DNA from: Acidaminococcaceae bacterium
GTDB taxonomy: Bacteria; Bacillota; Negativicutes; Acidaminococcales; Acidaminococcaceae
DNA: 8,889 nt
Assembly: GCA_003512125.1 (NCBI GenBank)
Contig: DOSQ01000199.1
Location: 1 to 8,889 of the forward strand
Reading direction: 5' to 3'
This document shows, piece by piece, positions 5,213 through 8,889 of the stretch. The notes under the pieces were generated by a model, which saw only the letters and a list, made by a program, of their open reading frames with translations, searched no databases and was not told the origin of the DNA. The position numbers were made by a program, and so were the translations under genes. The first letter of the stretch is position 1. The number at the start of each line of letters is the position of its first letter.

Positions 5213-7645
5213 ATGGCGATCCTTGATTTGTTAGGACGTGAAATTCTATATTTTGATGGGGCCATGGGAACCCGCCTGCAGGCCGCCGGGATGATGCCAG
5301 GTGAACTGCCGGAGGTATGGAATATTACCCACGGTGATATCGTGTCTGGAATCCATGCCAGTTATGTGAGGGCAGGGGCAAATATCCTGAAGTCCAATAC
5401 GTTTGGCGCCAATGCCTTAAAAATGAAAGGTTCCGGTTGCTCGGTGGAAGATGTAGTACTGGCAGCATTCCGGAACATCAGGTCGGCCTTTGCGTCTGTG
5501 CCTGAAATGTCTGAAGAAAAGAAATTTGCCGCACTGGATCTGGGGCCTACGGGAAAACTGCTGGCGCCTTACGGGGATCTGCAGTTTGAGGAGGCTGTTT
5601 CTTTGTATGCGGAAGTGGTACGGGCCGGTGTAAAAGCTGGGGCGGATCTGGTCCTTGTAGAGACTATGAGTGATACCTACGAAGCCAAAGCAGCCATTCT
5701 GGCGGCAAAAGAAAACAGCTGCCTGCCTGTTTTTATTACTTTTACTTTTGATAAGAATGGTATTCTGTTGAACGGGGCGGATGTGGAAACGGCGGTACTT
5801 TTGGCGGAAGGGTTAGGCGTGGAAGCTGTTGGCTTTAACTGCGGACTGGGACCGGACCTTGTGGCGAAGCTGATGCCTCGGGCAAGGGCCGTTACGAACT
5901 TGCCCCTGATTGCCAACCCCAATGCAGGGCTTCCGGTGGAAAAGGACGGGAAAACCGTCTTTACTACCGGTCCGGAAGAGTTTGCGGACTTTATGCTGGA
6001 AGTGTACCGCGAAGGCGGTGCGGTGCTGGGCGGTTGCTGCGGAACGGATCCGGACTACATTCATTTGCTGACAGAACGGACGCAGGGGTTGCTTCCGGTT
6101 TTTGCATATTACCAGAAACAAGCGGAACGGGATGGCGTTCCAAAACATTCCGTCACCGCAGTTACTGGCTATGGTGCCCCGGTGTATTTTGACAGGGTGC
6201 CGGTTCTCATCGGGGAGCGAATTAATCCTACGGGTAAACCTTTATTAAAAGAAGCGCTGCGTAACGGGGACATGGACTACATCTGCCGTTTGGGACTGGA
6301 ACAGATGGACAACGGCGCCCATATTTTGGATGTGAACGCGGGCCTTCCAGGTCTTGATGAAACAGAAACCTTAACTGAAGCAGTGAAGGCTTTACAGTCC
6401 GTTACATCCGTACCGCTGGAAATTGATACTTCTGATTATAAAGCCATGGAAAAAGCCCTGCGCCTGTATAATGGAAAACCGTTGCTGAACTCTGTGAACG
6501 GAAAGCAGGAATCCATGGAGAACGTGTTCCCTCTGGCGAAAAAATATGGTGCGGCGGTCGTAGGTCTGTGTCTGGATGAAACCGGTATACCTGTCACGGC
6601 AGAAGGGCGTCTGGCCATTGCGGAAAAAATAATCAGAACAGCAGCCCGATATGGTATTGCGTCAAAGGATATCCTCATTGATCCCCTGGCTTTGACAGTG
6701 AGTACGGACAGCCGCAACCCCGCCGTCGATATTGAGGTGATCAAAGCGATGAAAGCCAGAGGAATCCATACTGTGATGGGAGTATCCAACATATCTTTTG
6801 GCCTTCCCAACAGGGATGCGGTGAACAGTGCGTTCTTTGCCATTTCTCTGGCAGCCGGGCTGTCTTCCGCTATCATGAACCCCCAGAGCGGGCGTATGAT
6901 GGAAGTATGGTATGCTTATTGCGCATTAAACGGAGCGGATACCGGATGTAAAGCTTTTGTTGCCCGGTATACAGATGTGTCGAAAAATCAGACTGCAGTG
7001 ACAGTGTCCGAATATACTCTGTACGACGCTGTTGTGAGGGGTCTTGTGGAACAAAGCGGTAAAGCTGTGAAAAAACTGTTGGGAGAAGGCAGGGTACCAT
7101 TGGAAATCATCAATCAATTTATTATTCCGGCACTTAACACGGTAGGGGAAGGCTTTGGTAAAAAGACACTGTTTCTGCCCCAGCTTCTGATGGCGGCGGA
7201 TGCGGCTAAGGCGGCATTTGATGAATTGAAAAAAGAGATAAAGAAAAACGCAACCATGGAAGGCACTCCAAACGATACCATCGTGCTGGCCGTAGTGAAA
7301 GGCGACATTCATGACATAGGGAAAAACATTGTCAAGGTGTTGTGGGAAAATTATGGGTACCATGTGGTAGATCTTGGGAAAGATGTGCCTGCCGAATCCG
7401 TGGTGGAAGCCGTGGAAAAACATCATGCAAAGCTGGTAGGGCTAACGGCACTGATGACTACTACCGTAGCGGCCATGGAAGATACTATCAATGCACTTCG
7501 TAAAAAGGCTGATACGAAAATTCTGGTCGGCGGCGCGGTGATGACCCAGGAGTATGCAGACTCAATCGGCGCAGACGGTTATGCACCGGACGCGGTGGCT
7601 GCAGTGGATTATGCAAACCGGTTATTTAAAGGAAAGAAGAAATAA
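5213..7645 (+). CDS. metH: Cobalamin-dependent methionine synthase without activation domain
   Basis: This 810-residue enzyme transfers the methyl group of 5-methyl-tetrahydrofolate through cobalamin to homocysteine, forming methionine. The homocysteine/zinc domain covers about 1-295, with FDGAMGTRLQ (14-23) and zinc ligands C210 (GFNCG), C275 and C276 (GGCCGTDP). The pterin-binding domain covers about 325-590, with VLIGERINPTG (331-341), ILDVNAGLPG (371-380), LLNSVNG (424-430) and MGVSNISFGLPNR (522-534). The helical cap is at about 600-680. The cobalamin domain has GDIHDIGKNIV (697-707), with His700 as lower axial ligand, then VGLTALMTTT (742-751) and GGA (773-775). The protein stops just after the B12 domain, about 330-420 residues shorter than full-length E. 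coli-type MetH, because the activation domain is the preceding gene. Thr745 replaces the usual Ser in the cobalamin-contact motif. ATG 5213 follows AAGGAA (5201-5206) by 6 nt. Confidence 0.97.
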   Translation: MAILDLLGREILYFDGAMGTRLQAAGMMPGELPEVWNITHGDIVSGIHASYVRAGANILKSNTFGANALKMKGSGCSVEDVVLAAFRNIRSAFASVPEMSEEKKFAALDLGPTGKLLAPYGDLQFEEAVSLYAEVVRAGVKAGADLVLVETMSDTYEAKAAILAAKENSCLPVFITFTFDKNGILLNGADVETAVLLAEGLGVEAVGFNCGLGPDLVAKLMPRARAVTNLPLIANPNAGLPVEKDGKTVFTTGPEEFADFMLEVYREGGAVLGGCCGTDPDYIHLLTERTQGLLPVFAYYQKQAERDGVPKHSVTAVTGYGAPVYFDRVPVLIGERINPTGKPLLKEALRNGDMDYICRLGLEQMDNGAHILDVNAGLPGLDETETLTEAVKALQSVTSVPLEIDTSDYKAMEKALRLYNGKPLLNSVNGKQESMENVFPLAKKYGAAVVGLCLDETGIPVTAEGRLAIAEKIIRTAARYGIASKDILIDPLALTVSTDSRNPAVDIEVIKAMKARGIHTVMGVSNISFGLPNRDAVNSAFFAISLAAGLSSAIMNPQSGRMMEVWYAYCALNGADTGCKAFVARYTDVSKNQTAVTVSEYTLYDAVVRGLVEQSGKAVKKLLGEGRVPLEIINQFIIPALNTVGEGFGKKTLFLPQLLMAADAAKAAFDELKKEIKKNATMEGTPNDTIVLAVVKGDIHDIGKNIVKVLWENYGYHVVDLGKDVPAESVVEAVEKHHAKLVGLTALMTTTVAAMEDTINALRKKADTKILVGGAVMTQEYADSIGADGYAPDAVAAVDYANRLFKGKKK

Positions 7646-7674
7646 TCAGAATAAATAATATTACATACAGTATG

Positions 7675-7709
7675 GCAGCAGGAAAATGTATTCTGCTGCT
7701 TTTTTTTTA
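7675..7709 (+). terminator. Intrinsic terminator of the metF-metH operon
   Basis: A perfect 7-bp stem, GCAGCAG (7675-7681) with CTGCTGC (7693-7699), has an 11-nt loop and is followed directly by a T9 tract. It lies 29 bp after the metH stop codon. Confidence 0.95.
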
Positions 7710-7923
7710 TTTTTATCGTAAAATGATAAATTTTTATGTAAAAAAACAAAAAGATTTGTATTTCTGAAATGGACATGTACACGATGCGTTTTGGTAAAAG
7801 TATTTTTGATGCGTACTAAAATAGTAAAAAATATTTCCTTAAAGAACGGAAAATGTTTCTTATTTATTTATATACTTTCGTTATATGTAAAATTTGGCTA
7901 TTATTATTACACTTTTTGCGGTG
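7710..7923 (+). other. AT-rich intergenic region without a recognisable gene
   Basis: This part of the 387-bp gap between metH and the binding-protein gene is strongly AT-rich. An open frame from a GTG near 7791 to 7985 has no ribosome binding site and a low-complexity composition, so I do not call it. Small visible elements are a direct repeat of GATGCGT (7783-7789 and 7808-7814, 25 bp apart) and a TTTCC/GGAAA inverted repeat at about 7832-7850. Either could be an operator upstream of the promoter at 7924-7952, but I cannot assign a regulator. Confidence 0.5.
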
Positions 7924-7952
7924 TTGCCATGAGTGGACAAAAGTGCTATAAT
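7924..7952 (+). promoter_or_regulatory. Near-consensus sigma-70-type promoter for the Liv-type binding protein
   Basis: TTGCCA (7924-7929) is separated by exactly 17 bp from a perfect TATAAT (7947-7952), which also carries the TGn extension (TGC at 7944-7946). This is the best promoter in the window and predicts high expression, usual for an ABC-transporter binding protein. Transcription should start near 7959, which is the A of an ATG. Confidence 0.88.
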
Positions 7953-7958
7953 GCACGT

Positions 7959-7985
7959 ATGTCAAAAGAAGCAAGCCGGTTTTAA
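7959..7985 (+). CDS. Possible leaderless 8-codon leader ORF
   Basis: ATG at 7959-7961 opens an 8-codon frame, MSKEASRF, ending in TAA at 7983-7985. The ATG falls 7 bp after the -10 hexamer, where transcription should begin, so the mRNA may start with AUG and be translated without a ribosome binding site. The ORF overlaps the hairpin at 7968-7993. It is too short to judge by coding bias and may be chance. Confidence 0.2.
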   Translation: MSKEASRF

Positions 7986-8002
7986 ACTGCTTCGCTATTT
8001 TT
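7968..8002 (+). promoter_or_regulatory. Leader hairpin with T tract, possible attenuator
   Basis: GAAGCA (7968-7973) pairs with TGCTTC (7988-7993). An inner GTT/AAC pairing is possible, and T5 follows at 7998-8002 after GCTA. This is a weak terminator-like structure between the promoter and the binding-protein gene. It could cause partial termination or only shape the leader. Confidence 0.35.
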
Positions 8003-8032
8003 GTGTTAAAACATGAAGGAGGAGTGTTTCAA

Positions 8033-8889
8033 ATGAAAAAGTTTGTATCTGCATTATTAGCATCTGCAGTAGCCCTGAGCTTGGTAGCAGGTTGCGGCGG
8101 CGGAGATAAAAAGAAAGCCGACGAGAAAAAACCGGCGGCAGCCGGCACTGTAAAAGTCGGCGTGTTCCTGCCCCTGACCGGCGATAATGCAGCCGGCGGC
8201 GAATTGGAACTGCGCGGTATCAAATTGGCGAACAAACTGCATCCGGAAATCAACGGCAAAAAGATTGAACTGGTTGTAGTGGATAATAAATCCGATAAAG
8301 CGGAAGCTGCAAACGTAGCAGCCCGCCTCATCGAAAAAGATAAAGTAAAAGTCATCCTGGGGTCCTACGGTTCCTCCCTGTCCATGGCAGCCGGTAACAT
8401 CGTAAAAGAAAGCAAGGTTCCGGCCATCGGCACCAGCTGCACCAATCCCCAGGTTACCAAAGGCAACGATTACTATTTCCGCGCCTGCTTCATCGATCCG
8501 TTCCAGGGTACGGTAATGGCTAACTATGCGTTTAAAAAAGGCGCAAAGAAAGTTGCCATCGTACAGGAAGTTTCCAACGACTATTCAGTAGGCCTGGCGA
8601 AATTCTTTAAAGAAGCGTTCGAAAAACTTGCCGGACCCGGCAGCGTTGTTGACGTGGCCAACTATCAGACAGGCGACAAGGATTTCTCCGCACAGCTCAC
8701 CAACCTAAAAGCAAAGAATCCGGACGCAGTATTTGCGCCGGGCAACTTCACCGAATCCGCGCTGCTGGTTAAACAGGCCCGTCAGCTGGGCATCACCGTT
8801 CCCTTCATGGGCGGCGACACCTGGGAGACCCAGGAGTTCATTAACGTAGGCGGCAAAGACGTAGAAGGCATTGCCTTCTCCAGTGCTTT
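8033..8889 (+). CDS. Liv-type ABC transporter substrate-binding lipoprotein, 3' end cut
   Basis: The first 285 codons of a periplasmic-binding-protein type I (Peripla_BP_6, LivK-like) lipoprotein are present. The gene runs off the window, with perhaps 90-110 residues missing. The start has a textbook AAGGAGGAG site (8016-8024) about 8-10 nt before the ATG. The signal sequence is basic (MKK), then a hydrophobic stretch, then lipobox LVAGC with Cys21 as the lipidated residue, followed by a charged Lys-rich linker (26-33). The mature domain shows VGVFLPLTGDNA (42-53), VVVDNKSD (81-88), ILGSYGSSLSMA (108-119) and AIGTSCTNP (131-139). The last two hold the Ser/Thr residues expected to bind the amino-acid carboxylate and amine. 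Its role is to capture a branched-chain or related amino acid outside the cytoplasmic membrane for a LivHMGF-type importer. The exact ligand cannot be read from the sequence. Confidence 0.95.
   Translation, partial: MKKFVSALLASAVALSLVAGCGGGDKKKADEKKPAAAGTVKVGVFLPLTGDNAAGGELELRGIKLANKLHPEINGKKIELVVVDNKSDKAEAANVAARLIEKDKVKVILGSYGSSLSMAAGNIVKESKVPAIGTSCTNPQVTKGNDYYFRACFIDPFQGTVMANYAFKKGAKKVAIVQEVSNDYSVGLAKFFKEAFEKLAGPGSVVDVANYQTGDKDFSAQLTNLKAKNPDAVFAPGNFTESALLVKQARQLGITVPFMGGDTWETQEFINVGGKDVEGIAFSSA

Noticed and set aside
7791..7985. 64-residue open frame before the binding-protein gene
   Set aside because: It starts at GTG without a ribosome binding site and crosses a strong promoter. Only its last eight codons are kept, as a speculative micro-ORF.

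Overview
The window looks like a chromosomal segment of an anaerobic, amino-acid-using member of the Firmicutes. A diderm Negativicutes such as the Acidaminococcaceae is my best guess, made from general sequence style rather than a database match. The pointers are strong AGGAGG-type ribosome binding sites, frequent GTG starts, a methionine synthase whose reactivation domain is a separate gene, a lipoprotein amino-acid-binding protein, and moderate GC in genes with AT-rich spacers. All seven protein genes and all three tRNAs lie on the + strand.

Layout. (1) 1-252: the 3' end of a tRNA cluster, tRNA-Asn (partial), tRNA-Glu(TTC) and tRNA-Val(TAC), closed by a hairpin/T-tract terminator. (2) 253-3415: an apparent transcription unit with an M20-family metallohydrolase, a structured 193-bp spacer, a DUF3100-type polytopic membrane protein and a small 148-residue membrane protein. 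The two membrane genes overlap by ATGA. I infer that the membrane pair is a two-subunit transporter moving the substrate or product of the hydrolase. The unit ends in a long nested hairpin terminator. (3) 3416-7709: a methyl-group/methionine operon of metF, a stand-alone cobalamin-dependent methionine synthase activation-domain protein, and a metH that lacks that domain, ended by a clear intrinsic terminator. MetF makes 5-methyl-tetrahydrofolate, MetH moves the methyl group through cobalamin to homocysteine, and the separate activation protein presumably supplies the AdoMet-dependent reductive repair of oxidised cobalamin. (4) 7710-8889: an AT-rich spacer with a near-consensus sigma-70-type promoter, a short leader containing a tiny ORF and hairpin, and the first 285 codons of a branched-chain-amino-acid-type ABC transporter lipoprotein that runs off the window.

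The methionine operon and the Liv-type binding protein are ordinary genes. The least understood part is the M20 hydrolase with its DUF3100 membrane pair. Smaller observations worth checking are an in-frame 15-bp tandem repeat at the start of the activation-domain gene, a possible Shine-Dalgarno-masking leader before metF, a possible leaderless 8-codon ORF before the binding-protein gene, and an altered metal-site motif in the hydrolase. No mobile element, CRISPR array, defence gene or prophage remnant is visible.
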